Assembly (NCBI GenBank): GCA_904066235.2 | Contig: CAJFCV020000006.1 | Coordinates: 9,920,001-9,984,000 of the forward strand | Length of the DNA: 64,000 nucleotides | From: Bursaphelenchus xylophilus | Taxonomy: Eukaryota; Nematoda; Chromadorea; Rhabditida; Aphelenchoididae | Direction: 5' to 3' | Shown: positions 1 through 11,830 of the stretch, piece after piece | Layout of the letters: each line of letters starts with the position of its first letter | Numbering within the stretch: the first letter of the stretch is position 1 | The notes under the pieces: model-generated | Seen by the model: only the letters and a program-made list of their open reading frames with translations | Told to the model about the DNA's origin: nothing | The model's database searches: none | Translations under genes and position numbers: made by a program

Positions 1-266
1 TCCGGAGATCTGTTGCAGAATGCCAAAAATCAAATTTTCGTGCCAGGAAATGGAAATGTAACCTAATACGGTGAAAATTTACAGTAATTCCGACTACAAA
101 TACCTTTTTGAGGTAAAATACGGCGCCCACTATCACCATCACCTTTTTAAATTCAAAAAAATTAAATTATATCACACTTGGTAGCAAAATTTCAAAAAAT
201 TCCTTCCGGGTGCAAAAGTTACTTTGCAAAAATCAGTGGAATGTAAAAGAAGGTTGAAACTCAGAC

Positions 267-320
267 CTGCGCCACATTCTCTTTGTTTTCGCCAAAGTTG
301 GCCTCGCCCATGAAGCTCAT
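267..320 (-). CDS. Possible first coding exon at the window edge
   Basis: A minus-strand reading frame of 18 codons starts at ATG 320-318 and begins MSFMGEANFGENKENVAQ. It is much richer in G and C than its surroundings. A TTTCAG acceptor about 50 nt upstream could be a spliced-leader site. The following donor would be GTCTGA, which is weak, and the rest of the gene would lie left of position 1. The peptide contains a KEN triplet but is too short to assign. This is a tentative call that needs transcript support. Confidence 0.28.
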
Positions 321-372
321 TGTGTGGTTTTTTTCGGCCGCGGAGGCGGTCACTGGTCACTTTCTCTGAAAC

Positions 373-2230
373 GACATGACATTCCGGGTAAATATAATAA
401 AATATCGGAAATTGAGGCTTTGCGCGACTTGACGGAGGAATTTCTTAATCCGAGCGGGAGTTTTTTGTGATTTAAAGAGGGGTTTTTTCATCATGAATAA
501 TATCGGGAATTGAAAAAAATGAAAAAAAATTATGGGTTATGGATGTAAAATACCTCGCCGTGTAATACATGGTATCTTAAAATATTTTTACAATGTTATT
601 TCTTTCAAATTCGGGCGTTTTACAGCAAAAAAAAATAACTTTTTTAGTCATTATGGAGAATATCAAAAAATGACCTAAAATACGATAAAGCTGTCCGATT
701 TTTGACAAAAAAAGCTTTCTAAGATGATGGCAATGCCCCGTAGACAATTTATCAGTCTAATGCACAAAGTAATTGTGAAATTTTACCCCAGAAAAATCAA
801 AAATTTTAGTCATCCTGGAGAATATCAAAAAATGACTTAAAACACGATAAAGATGTCCGATTTCTGACAAAAAAAGCTTTCCAGGATAATGACAATGCTT
901 TGTAGACAATATATCGGCCAATTTTACATATTAATTTTGCCATCTTGCAAGAGAAAAATCAAAAATTTAGTCATCACGGGTAATATCGGAAGACCCCATC
1001 TACCCTGAAAATACAGTAAGATCTGACTGGAAAATCGTGTTTTTCAGGATAAATAGGACAGACAGAACATATATGCAAGTTTTTACAGAGCTTTGTGGAG
1101 AGTAATTTCAAGAAAAATCTAAAAAATGTTCTAGTCATCATGGATAATATCGAAAGTCCTGTTACCCAAAAATTGGTGTCAAAAATAACGTCAAATAGCC
1201 AAATTATCATTCCCAGCCGCATCTTCGGCATTCTAAAGATCTTGGCGATCATCGGTGCCTCGTATTTTACCCAGAATCATCAAAAAATTCCCAAAAAACC
1301 ATTATTTTGATGACTAAAGTCAAAAAAAATCGTATACCTTGCGAGAAAACCCGTTTCTCCACGTGAAATACTCCCCCAGATATCTTGAAAGGCCCGAAGA
1401 TCCATTTGGAAATTTGAGCCGCCTTAAGCCCGGAGGGTTTTGTTTGGTTTCCGCGCATTTTCTAATCCCCAATACATCCAAATTCATGTCGCATGGTAAC
1501 ATGGGCCATTTATCAAGGGCAAAAGTCTCTGCTAAAGCCTCCGAAATTGCTCGTTCTACCATTTTTATCAAGATGTCGAGCTATTTTTAGCCAAATATTA
1601 CGATTTATGGCCAAAAAATGAGAAAAGTCATCAAAAATTGGGGAAATTTGAGAAAAATAGGGTAAAATTGAGGGGAATTAGGAGAGGTTCGAGTAAATAT
1701 AGAAAGATACGACGATTTGAAGGCTCGGCAATAAAGGATAATCCCATTAAATTCCCATTACCCATCCAACATCTCCACTTTTCGGGGAAAGGGCGGTAAA
1801 TTTTCGCGCCAGATGGCCATAAACATATGGAATGGTGTCAATTGGATTTCAAATACCATCAGAAATAATCGTAGATGACATTTTATAATGCCCTAGGGCA
1901 TACAATTCTCTATAATCATAAAAAAGTTAATTTTTTGGGGAAAATTTTTAAAAAATCTAAAAAATCTCGATTTTCAGGGCTGAAAAGCTTTCAAAATATC
2001 GCAAAATGGCTTCAAATGAAATGTAAAAATAATACTGATATATTTGAGACCTTGAAACCCCTTCCTTTCCGGGGTTTTAAGCCTATTTTCCGCGGTTTAA
2101 GACCTTTGCGAACCAAAAAATCTCTCCATATCCCCGCATAACTCATTCCCAAGGAGAAAAAACGCTTAACGATTCTTCCAGGACCCTCTTCCGGCTTTCT
2201 CGGATCCTCCTCGGATAAAGCCATAAAGAA
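373..2230. other. AT-rich region with no recognised gene
   Basis: No gene is recognised. Between 490 and 1150 there are five variants of a short motif of the form AGTCATNNTGGANAATATC at about 160-bp spacing (near 492, 649, 808, 970 and 1132). It reads as a degenerate tandem repeat. At 1320-1571 a minus-strand frame of 83 codons has mixed, protein-like composition and could end at an AAG/GTATAC donor. I do not recognise it and have no second exon to support it. Confidence 0.5.
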
Positions 2231-2250
2231 TTAGCATAACAAATAAAACT

Positions 2251-3580
2251 GCACGGTGCAAAAAATAAAGCCGAGTTTTTTGCACTGTGCGGAGGAGAAG
2301 TTGGGTTGGATGATGCTATTTTGGAAGTTTATGGAATACATAATTTTATTGCTCAACCAAAAATTTCGTAGTTTTATCGCAAGTGCAGTTTTAGACAAAT
2401 CTTTGCACTGCACAGTGCAGAAAATTAAATTGTAGTTTTCGCACAGTGCAAAGAGAAAATTGAAATTATCGTTACATAGTAAGGTGAGTAGTAGAATAAC
2501 TAGTACTTATACATAGTAAAAAATCTTGTTTTTCAACAGCACTGTGCAGTTCAAGCTCAACTTTCCAACTGCACCGTGCAAAAAATTAAATTGGAAATTT
2601 CGCACAGTGCAAAGAAAAAATTGAAATTATTATCGTATGGTGAGGTGACTAATAGAACAACTAGTACTAATACAAAGAAAAAATCTTTTTTTTTCAACTG
2701 CACTGTGCAGTTCAAGGTCAATTTTCTCACTGCACAGTGCAAAAAAAGAATTTCAATTTTCCGTAATGTGCCGTAAAAAGAAAGCTTCCAATGCCATTGC
2801 GTGGCCAATAAACAAGATCGCCAGCTAGTGGCATGAGTAAACAAAGCTGTTTTTCATTGAACAATGCAAGAATAAAACGCGTCTTTCTTTCGCGCAGTGC
2901 CAAAAACAATGTTTGTTTTTGCCGCATTGTAGAGTGGAAGATGAAGAAGAAGATGGAAGTTTTAGAATAAAAACAGTGACAAATTTTATTTTTGAATGAA
3001 AAAAATTCCTATTGGGTTTTTGCACAGTGCAGAATAGGCATCTTTTACTAATGCACTGTGCGTTTGGAAAAATAAGCATTTATTGCACTGTGCAGTAGAA
3101 AGTAAAAGTGAAAATAACGTGTATAGATGGTAATAGGTGTAAATGTATTATTTTCAATAAAAAAACCAAAAATTTGGTTTCTGCACAGTGCGAAATTTTC
3201 AATTTTTGAAACTGCACTGTGCGTTTGGAAAAATAAGCATTTATTGCACTGTGCAGTAGAAAGTAAAAGTGGAAACAGTGTGTTTAGATGACGACAGATG
3301 TAAATTTTTTATTTCGACAAAAAAAATTAATTTTGTTTTCTGCACAGTGCGAAATTCCCAATTTTTCCCACTGCACTGTGCGGTTTTTACAAACTTAATT
3401 TTTCTGCACCGTGCAGAAGCTGAATTTACAAAAAGCGTTATAAAATAAAAATTCAAGCCCTTCAGACTGGATACAGTTCAAAATGAAGTCTCATTTCACC
3501 GCACAGTGCAATGATCCGTTCAATTTTTATTCACCGCACAGTGCATTCGAACTGAAAGTGTTCTATGGAGCGCACCGTGC
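2251..3580. repeat. GCACNGTGC palindrome array 1
   Basis: About 25 copies of the odd palindrome GCAC-N-GTGC lie in AT-rich DNA, usually with Y before and R after, so the full core is YGCACNGTGCR. Parts are tandemly duplicated: the segment around 3050-3260 repeats a TTGGAAAAATAAGCATTTAT unit between palindromes. No protein-coding gene is supported here. Apparent frames are rich in CTVQ, AQC and HCAV, which are translations of the motif. Confidence 0.85.
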
Positions 3581-4015
3581 GAAACACGATTGGAATTCGA
3601 AACAAATGACCGCAAATATTAATAATCAACTACCAAAAAAGGGGAGAGAAACGACGAAACAGGTGAGCGAAAATTCCCATTCGAGCCAAACAAGCTCGGT
3701 GACCTCAGAATTATGCGGAGGAAAGGGCGGGTAAAAATAAAAAAAAAATGACTGGCTGGGGATGCGCTGTGTTATATAACAATATAAAAAGCCCAACTCG
3801 GCGTTTCGCTCCGAAAACAAACGCATTTTCGTCCAAAAATCGGGCATGAGAAACAGGTGAAAATGGATGGAGAAATTGGAGAAAATGACAAATCCCCTCG
3901 AGCAACGAGTAATTAAAAAGATCTCGGATGAATAATTCAATTACTCCATGAATTTGGAGGAGTTTTAATTGGATTTGTCGAGTAAATGAAGGGTTTATTG
4001 GGAAAATTCCGGTTG

Positions 4016-4310
4016 CACAGTGCGATAAAAAAGAAACAAAGATTTTGCACGGTGCAAAAACATGTGGAACGAAAAAATTGCACTGTGCAGTCTCAAAAAA
4101 TTGACGCACGGTGCAGAAAAACGAATGGTGACAAAACTGCACTGTGCGATAAAAAAGAAAAATCTGATTGCACAGTGCAAAAATGAGAATAAATTGCACC
4201 GTGCAGACAAAAAATCATATGCACGGTGCAAAAAGATACTGCTAAAACGCACTGTGCAGTCTCAAAAAATCGACGCACGGTGCAAAAGTGTCGCTGAGAG
4301 TGCACTGTGC
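4016..4310. repeat. GCACNGTGC palindrome array 2, left part
   Basis: Eleven copies occur in about 300 bp at roughly 28-bp spacing, with the central base varying among A, T, C and G. The array stops at a transposon and resumes on its far side at 5822, so the array is older than the insertion. Confidence 0.88.
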
Positions 4311-4331
4311 GATAAAAAGAAAAAAGAAATA

Positions 4332-5817
4332 TACTCCTCGTACAATGTTTTGACCCCCCTCCTAACTCGGTCCAAGGTGTACTAATTCGGACCAAATTTG
4401 GCATGTAGTATACTCACAGGCTAGTAACAAAAAATAACATAGCAGGACATACCTTATAGTTGAATTTCAAAATCTAGAAACAATTTTCAAAAATCACCTT
4501 AAAAAATCGAGGAAAAAGTTTTGACCCCCCTTAAAAAACGTTAGATATCACCAGCGGATGCCATGCAAACTTATTGTAATCGACGTCCCATACCCGAATA
4601 CAGGTTAATATATGGTTTTCCGTTGAATGCTTCGTTGCATTTGAGGATTCAACGCGTTAAACCGTTTTTAATGCAGAGCTGCCCAAAATTGTAAAAATCT
4701 TGCCCGCTTTCCTAAAGCTGTAAATTGGGTTTATATTACGTGCTTTAGACCTGTATTTACCTTCTCCTTTCAATAAAAGTGCATGGTGGCCTGGCGGTGT
4801 AGATTCGGCAGATACCTTCTTGTCATGCCCAGCTTTGGTGAGCCATTTGCTCTTCGACTCAAGGTCGAGATGTGGTCGTTAGGTCCTCAATGTAATCCTG
4901 AGACTCCTAGTTGCTCTCAGTAACGTAAAATGTTTTGATTTGGCACGTTTTGTAATGGGTTTTATTCGCCTTAATCTTAACTTTGCCGTTACTGTAGATG
5001 ACCCCGAGTACGATGACATCCCCACCTCCCATTTGGCGTTTCATACGTCTCAAATGAGAATGGTGGGTGCCGTAGCGTCTTAAATTACCTGGTCCATCAA
5101 ATGAAAGCCGTTTTTGGTGGCTAAAAATCCATTTGAAAAACGCGGGTTTTTCGTTAAGGTGCAGATCGGCGAAGTTGCGCCTGCAAACCATATGAGACCG
5201 TGTCAGCCGGAGTTTATTCTTTGTTTGAAAGTAACTAGGAGTCTCAGGATTACACTGAGGACCTAACGACCACATCTCGACCTTGACTCAAAGGGCAAAT
5301 GGCTCACGAAGGCTGGGTATGACAAGAGGGTATCTGCCGAATCTACACCGCCAGGCCACCATGCACTTTTATTGAAAGGAGAAGGTAAATACAGGTCTAA
5401 AGCACATAATATAAACCCAATTCAGAGCCCTAGGAAAGCGCTAGGGCAAGATTTTTACAATTTTGGGCAGCTCTACATCAAAAACGGTTTAACGCGTTGC
5501 GTCCTCAAATGCAACGGAGCATTCAACGGAAAACCATTTATTAACCTGTATTCAGGTATGGGACGTCGATTACAATAGGTTTGCGTGGCATCCGCTGGCG
5601 ATTTCAGACGTTTTTTAAGGGGGGTCAAAACTTTTTCCTCGATTTTTAGAGGTGATTTTTGAAAATTGTCTCTAGATTTTGAAATTCAAATATAAGGTAG
5701 GTCCAGCTATGTTATTTTTTGTTACTAGCCTGTGAGTATACTACATACCAAATTTGGTCCGAATTAGTACACCTTCGACCGAGTTAGGAGGGGGGTCAAA
5801 ACATTGTACGGGGAGTA
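4332..5817. mobile_element. 1.49-kb foldback element with TA target duplication
   Basis: Long inverted arms of about 585 bp (roughly 4332-4915 and 5230-5817) surround a unique centre. The tips read TACTCC at the left and GGAGTA at the right, each flanked by TA (4330-4331 and 5818-5819), as expected for a Tc1/mariner-type target. No transposase frame is visible, so it is non-autonomous. It contains none of the GCACNGTGC palindromes that border it on both sides. Family assignment rests only on the TA target and the structure. Confidence 0.85.
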
Positions 5818-5821
5818 TAGA

Positions 5822-6140
5822 TCGCACAGTGCAAAGAAGAAGAAAAAACCTGCACCGTGCAAACACAAAAAGATCAACGCACGGTGCAAAAAATGTGAGA
5901 CTAAAAAAATTGCACTGTGCAAAAGTGTCGCAAAAATAAGCCGCACTGTGCGGCTTATTTTTGCGAAAAAATGAAGAGAAAATCTGCACCGTGCGAACAA
6001 AAAATGCATTGCACTGTGCAAAAGTTTGCCGCAAAAACCGCACTGTGCAACAAAAATTTGTATTTTTTTCGCACGGTGCAAAAAATCAAAACTTGCACTG
6101 TGCAAAAAACAAACATAATTTCGCACAGTGCAAATTTTTG
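5822..6140. repeat. GCACNGTGC palindrome array 2, right part
   Basis: The array interrupted by the 4332-5817 element continues here, with about ten copies. At 5928-5966 one copy sits at the exact centre of a perfect 39-bp odd palindrome: 19-nt arms, TCGCAAAAATAAGCCGCAC and its complement, around a central T. Confidence 0.88.
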
Positions 6141-8929
6141 AAAAGCCTAAAATACATGTGGAAGAGCAATAATTTGTGCGAATACGCAAAAAATCCGTCA
6201 AAAAATCGTAATTCAACTTCCGAATGACTAAAAAATCTACGGGTTTACCATGAAAAACGTATGGAAAGCGCGGTAATCTCCAAAACAAACAGTGATCAAG
6301 ACGAAAGAATACTAAAGCACGTTCCATTCTAATATTTGCACAACAAGAAATTTTATAGGCAACAAAAAGTAGAGGAAATTTGCATAAAACGAAGGGAAAT
6401 GCCATCGAAAAGATGCGCAATTAAGGTTAATGGCCGTTAGTGGCATTCCTAATCGAAAAAACAAGGACAATCCATTAAGGCGGTGGATGGGGAGTAGTAA
6501 GAGATCGTGAGAACGATAATTTGGAGAGGAAATTGTGATTTATGAAGGGGTTTTTGGAGTCATGCACGGTGCAAGTTGGATTTTGGAGAACTGCACAGTG
6601 CAGTTAAAATTGATTGTAAAATACGAGTTTTTTAAATTGTTCATGATGTAAAAAAATTTTTACTGTATTCTCAAGATGCTGTAGATCATTTTACAACAGA
6701 AAGCGGCAAAGGAAATTCGAATTCCCGCGGGATTCACAAAAATTTTTGTATTGCACTGTGCAGAAAATTTCAGATCCCAAATTTAGATATTCAAATGACA
6801 TTTTTGCAAAGATAAGCTTGTGTATTCGAAAAAGAAAAGTTTTTTGTATAAGTTAAAGCAGAATTTTTTTCAAATTCTACTTGAGATACGAACTATGAGA
6901 CAATTTGATTATTTGCACTGTGCAGTCAGAAATTATTGGAGAAATCACAAAGCCGGGAGAGTTGAGCAAGAGATCCGTATTTTAAAACACTCTATGGCAC
7001 TGATTGGACGTCTGCGAGGACAAGGATTTTTGCAAAAATTGCAAATTTTCGAATTTCTCAAAATTTTTTCAAACTGCACAGTGCAGTCGACATTGATTGT
7101 AATGAAACGCGCCCTGAGGCAAAACTTCTATTTCAAATATGTTTTAATTGTCATGACGTTATCTTGAACTTCTTATTTTTCCATTTTGCACTGTGCAAAT
7201 TCTAAATCTGACTGCACAGTGCGGCAATTTTTAAAATCTGCACAGTGCGTTTTCTTAAATCTTGATTTCAGCCAATAAACAAACTAAAAATTGTGGAATT
7301 GTTGATCAGCAAGATGTTTCATCGTATTTGAGGTTGATTTATCGGAGATTTCACCACAGATTTCCTTTATCATCGCCATTCCTCGAAATCCCATCAAATT
7401 ATATAACATTTCTTATGTCATCGCTCCACTTCCACGACGATTCCTCGATTGGTTTCAGTCCCTTTTTACTTTCTCTCCTCCAGATCCATCCCATTTTCCT
7501 TTCGATGGTCACACGTCGCTGAAAACTCATTGGAGGCGCACTTTTTTTCTTTTCTTTTTTGATTGACCTTGTTTTTTGCGCGGATTTCAAACGTTTAGCC
7601 CGTTGAACACCGGCTGAAAAATCAGCTGAGGAAAGGTTTCAACTTTCTTTTTCATTATTTTATTCTTTTCTTTTGGATTCTACGACTGCACTGTGCAGAA
7701 GTTTGCCTTTTGTTTTATGCACTGTGCAGTAAAAAGAGAGTTTGAATTTTCATTTCTACTGCTTGAATAGACCCTTAGGGCACACATAGCATCGACACAT
7801 TTCTATTTTTGCAAACTTGCCGAAATAAAACGTCTTTCTTTTGACTGCACAGTGCGAATTTTAAAGCTTTCTGTTTCTTGCACGGTGCAGTAAAAAATCG
7901 ATTTGAATTTTGTCGCACAATGAAATATTAGCCTCTAAGCGCTTTGTCGAACATTTTTTAGGCGACACAACTTTGAATCCTAACCTTAAAAAGCCGGATT
8001 TTTTGACTGCACTGTGCGGAAAATACCGATTCTTGATTTTCGCACTGTGCAGTCAAAACTGGACATGAAATTTTTATCGACTGTGTCAAACGAATGTTTA
8101 GAAAGTCTAAAATGTACTTTTACAATTTTTTGGATGCTCTCCATTGTACTGTGGAAATTATTTTTTTACCGCACTGTGCGGATTTTTTTGTTTTTCGTTT
8201 TTTGGACTGTACGGTCAATGTTAATAACAATTTTTGATTCTGAATGTAAACACATACCCTAGAGGTCCTAAATTTATTTTTTAAATTTTTTCTTATCTAT
8301 CTGTCGCACAGTGCAAACGCCTTTCCAATTTTTTGCACTGTGCAGTCAGAAAAAGCGATTGCACTGTGCGGTGAGAATTTCGTGGACTAGCAAAGTTTAC
8401 GTAGGATGCACAGAGCCCACTTTTATCCATTTTGAGTTTTTTTGTCGCTCAAAAGTTTCATTACACCACTAAAATCTCATTTGGCTTACAAAACTCCCCT
8501 TTTTTGCCCTAAAGGCCTTTGGAAGGTAACCAATTTTTATACTGAACCGGACCTTTGGATCGCATTCTTCTCTCGCCACCAATTTTTTGGTTGATGAATC
8601 GCGTTGATGGACAAATAGCGGTTTAAATTTTTCATTTCCCTCTCCGCCCGTCCCAAACGAAACGGGTTTTCAGCGGTTTTCTCAGCGTCGTTCGATCGCA
8701 AAACGTCCATTTTTCTGGGGGTTTTCGAGGAATTCTCTCGCCAATTTTACTAATGACCGCAGAAACAACACCTTTATTGCCCGCGGCGCGCCTCCAGGTT
8801 CTGCGATTTTAGTGGTATTTTTTGGGGAAACTGGTAATGAAACGGGCGATTCAGAGGGCGTGAGGTCTTGCGAAATCATTTTCCAAAGTTATTTTTTCGA
8901 TTTTTTTACATTTCAATTTTTTTCTACTG
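6141..8929. repeat. Scattered GCACNGTGC copies, no gene recognised
   Basis: Single copies occur at wide spacing (for example near 6564, 6592, 6754, 6916, 7076, 7189, 7213, 7688, 7851, 8009, 8041, 8170, 8306, 8335 and 8360). I see no convincing exon chain. The 8400-8900 stretch is less AT-rich but has no supported frame. Confidence 0.6.
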
Positions 8930-9700
8930 CACAGTGCAGAAATAATTTTTTGCACCGTGCAGTCGGCTTTTATTTCCGAAATTGATGCACGGTGCAATGG
9001 GGCCTTTTTCAAAACCGCACAGTGCAATCTTATCGCACTTTCGGGATGTCGCTGATGCACAGTGCCGGTTCAAAAAGAAAAAATTGTCGCACAGTGCAAT
9101 CAATTCGCTTTTCAAAAGTCACTGCACGGTGCAAATTTTTTTGTGTTGAGTTGTCGCAATTGCACGGTGCGATGGATTCGTTTTTAAAACCGCACAGTGC
9201 AAATTTCAAAAAGATCATCGCACAGTGCAATAATTGGCTTTTCAAAAGCCACTGCACAGTGCAATGGATCGTCTTTTTAAAACCGCACAGTGCAATTTTG
9301 ACTCATTTTTGGGATGGCTGATGCACAGTGCAGATTTCAAAAAGATCACCGCACAGTGCAATAAAAGTTGTTTTTTCCAAAGTCACTGCACAGTGCAACA
9401 GATCCTTTTTCAAGACTGCACAGTGCAATTTTGAAAACCTTTCGAGATGTCGCTGATGCACGGTGCAAACTTCAAAAAGAGAAAAATCACCGCACAGTGC
9501 AATCAATTCGCTTTTCCAAAGCCACTGCACAGTGCAAATAATTTTTCTGTTGAGATGTCGCCATTTCACGGTGCAAATTTAAAAACGAAAATAATGAGCG
9601 CACAGTGCATTAAACTTTCTTTCATTTCTTGAACAATTGCACAGTGCAATCAATCTCTCTGCACAGTGCAACTAGTTTTTTTACTAGTTGCACTGTGCAG
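8930..9700. repeat. Dense GCACNGTGC palindrome array 3
   Basis: About 28 copies occur at 20-45 bp spacing. A larger unit of roughly 130-150 bp carrying about four palindromes is repeated, recognisable by recurring fragments such as GATGTCGCTGATGCAC and CTTTTCAAAAG. At 9659-9700 two copies form an 18-bp perfect inverted repeat (arms 9659-9676 and 9683-9700, 6-nt loop). The array ends about 120 bp upstream of the DB-domain gene. Confidence 0.88.
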
Positions 9701-9810
9701 GCAGATTTTTTTATTATTTTATTTTTTCGCACCGTGCAGTTCCGGGAAACGTGTTGTAATGAAGTACAATATGGATACGTCGTATTTTAACATTACATAA
9801 AATTTATAAA

Positions 9811-9822
9811 CAATTTTTACAG
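9811..9822 (+). promoter_or_regulatory. Spliced-leader-type acceptor of the DB-domain gene
   Basis: CAATTTTTACAG ends one base before the ATG at 9824. A splice acceptor with no room for a 5' exon is typical of nematode SL trans-splicing. It also fixes the start codon choice. Confidence 0.65.
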
Positions 9823-9823
9823 G

Positions 9824-11399
9824 ATGTTCACCCGGTTATTGGCGTTGGCATTAGTGGCGGCGGCGGTTTCTGCCCAAAATAAAGTCACAGAGTTCGAGAA
9901 TCCAACAGTAAGTCTGAAAAAATTTTTAATTTTTTTCTAAAAATTGTTTATTTGTAAAATACGAGGAACTCAAATCCTTCTGCTTCATTCAAAATTCAAC
10001 TAAATTTGCTGTAAAAATGATTTCAAAATTGAAATTTTTTGATTTCTTTTATTATAAAATACAAGAATAAAATGACAATAACGTATTTTAAAATCAAAGA
10101 TAACGTATAAAAACAAGTGCCATGATCTTTATTATCCAATTTTGATGATTTTTTTCATTAAAAAAAAAAAAAAATACAAATCAAAAATTTTTTTTTTAAA
10201 TAAAAATTTTCCTCCAAAAATCTTGACTTCCCCTAAAATCATCATTTTTTCACAAAAAAAAAACAAACAAAAATTTTCCTTCAAAAAATTCCAAATTTTT
10301 ATTTATTTTGCAGGACTGTGGCAACCAAGCATCGGACTGGAAGCCCTGCATTGAGCGCAAGATCGCGGATCAGGTGTTCGGTTCGTGCTGCGAGCGTTTC
10401 GTTCCCCCAGAATGCCGCGGCCTCTGCATCTACGAGAACCATCCGATCGAGGCGAGGGTTGTGCTGATGCACACGATCCAGCCGAGTCGTTGTCGGCTCT
10501 ACAAATACCTCAGCTCCATCATCCATTGTGCCGCGCAAACCCACGACAACTCGGAGTGTTGCCGGGACATGGGATTGGAGGACATTGGACCACAGTGCAT
10601 GCAGCTGTGCCGACCTCAGGTGAGGAAATGACATGTTGGCGGGCCGTTTAATGCGTCCCAAAATCGCACTGTGCAGCAAGAAATTTGTGTTTTTTTATCG
10701 CACTGTGCAGTTCCAAAATCCGATTTCTTTCCGCACTGTGCAGCAAAAGATTAATATTTTCTTATCGCACCGTGCAGTTCCGCAATTTGTTCTTTTTTAT
10801 TGCACTGTGCAATTTGAAACTTTATTTTTTACTGCACTGTGCGGTTTCCATTTTCAATTCTGACTGCACTGTGCAGTTACAAAAGTTGATTTTTTATTGC
10901 ACTGTGCAGTTCAAAATTTCTATTTTTTACCGCACGGTGCAAAGGTTCAACTTGCCACTGACCGCACTGTGCAACCTGAAATTTTTTTGATGCACTGTGA
11001 GGTCTAAAATAGGTTGATTCTTTGCTGCACTGTGCGGTTTCTGAATTTTATTTTTCATTGCACTGTGCTATTCGAAATTTGCTTTTTTATCGCACTGTGC
11101 AGTTGAAAAATAGACCCTTTTCATCGCACTGTGCAGTTTCAATTTTCATTTCTGACATGCACTGTGCAACTCAAAAAAAAATTTTTCTGCACTGTGCAGT
11201 CAAAGTAAATCTTTTCATTTCTAACGTCAAAATTTTCCAGGCGAATCCTCGTCAGTTGTGGGGTGCCAAGTCGCTGCGTAAGGACCTGGTTCAATGTCTT
11301 TCCAAATGGGATCAAGTAATGCATTGCCATCAATCGGGGCTTCGGGCTCGCAAGATCAACGTCCAAAACGAGCCCCAGTCGGAGTTGAAACACATTTAA
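9824..11399 (+). CDS. Secreted DB-domain protein, 182 aa
   Basis: Three coding exons, 9824-9907, 10314-10619 and 11241-11399, all in phase 0 with GTAAGT/GTGAGG donors and TTTTGCAG/TTTCCAG acceptors. Residues 1-17 (MFTRLLALALVAAAVSA) form a signal peptide, so the product is probably secreted. The mature part starts with DCGNQ and has a dense cysteine pattern (SCCERF, CRGLC, CCRDMG, CMQLC, CLSKW, CHQSG). It ends with the DxxxQCLxxxxDxxxCH-like block typical of the nematode DB module (Pfam DB, PF01682). DB proteins are nematode cysteine-rich secreted proteins of largely unknown role. Intron 2 (10620-11240) is filled with GCACNGTGC palindromes. A poly(A) signal follows 59 nt after the stop. Identification is by motif recognition, not a search. 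Confidence 0.88.
10666..11210. repeat. GCACNGTGC array inside intron 2 of the DB gene
   Basis: Roughly 16 copies at 25-45 bp spacing fill the intron, separated by T-rich spacers, mostly in the form TNGCACTGTGCAGTT. The flanking exons contain no copy of the full motif, although exon 2 has a partial CACAGTGCA. Confidence 0.88.
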
Positions 11400-11457
11400 A
11401 AGGCCCTTGTAATCAATGTTGTTAACGTATTTTACTTCTCGGATAGCTGCGGACTTG

Positions 11458-11463
11458 AATAAA
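11458..11463 (+). terminator. Poly(A) signal of the DB gene
   Basis: AATAAA lies 59 nt past the stop codon, a normal nematode 3' UTR length. Confidence 0.6.
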
Positions 11464-11638
11464 GACACAAATTTTATTTTCAAAAAAGATTTTTCGGGGG
11501 TTTTTTGTCGATAAAATGATGATTAAGACATTTTGCGGTACCAGAGTGAAGATAAAAGCTGGATTCACATTGTATTTTTTTAGCAATTATTAGGGTGAAC
11601 CAAAAATTTTTTCCGATTTTTTATTAAAAATTTAAATA

Positions 11639-11830
11639 TTAGGTTGTTCAAAATGAGATGTCGGATTTTATCCTTTAACTTTAAAACACCATAACTTTTT
11701 TTATAATAAACTTTATTAATCGAAATAAGAATCATTAGAATCAACACACTTTTGCCAACGAGATAGAAGTTTATTTATGCCGGTAGCGTAAAAATCCCGA
11801 CAGATTTTCTTTATCAAATCTTCACAAGGA
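11639..11830 (-). mobile_element. 3' remnant of a mariner transposon
   Basis: On the minus strand, a frame ending at 11716 finishes with IKKICRDFYATGINKLLSRW followed by QKCVDSNDSYFD and a stop. This matches the C-terminus of mariner transposases (FYxxGIxxLxxRWxxCVxxxGxYF). Beyond it the plus strand starts TTAGGTTGTTCAAAATGAG at 11639, preceded by TA, which looks like a mariner terminal repeat. Only this end is present. The other end and the catalytic domain are missing, and the DNA runs straight into the last exon of the six-module gene. Confidence 0.75.
11712..11717 (-). terminator. Poly(A) signal inside the mariner remnant
   Basis: AATAAA on the minus strand lies about 105 nt downstream of the last stop codon of the six-module gene. 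It could serve as that gene's 3' end, in which case the signal was supplied by the transposon. Confidence 0.45.

Noticed and set aside
3711..4199. Minus-strand frame of 162 codons with hydrophobic stretches
   Set aside because: Composition is motif translation plus T-rich runs; no homology, start context or splice support.
4907..5275. 122-codon frame in the middle of the 4332-5817 element, a possible transposase
   Set aside because: No DDE/D-type motif or transposase similarity is visible and half of it lies in an inverted arm.
4016..9700. GCACNGTGC arrays as a CRISPR array
   Set aside because: The repeat is only 9-11 bp, spacers are not constant or unique, and the genome is eukaryotic.
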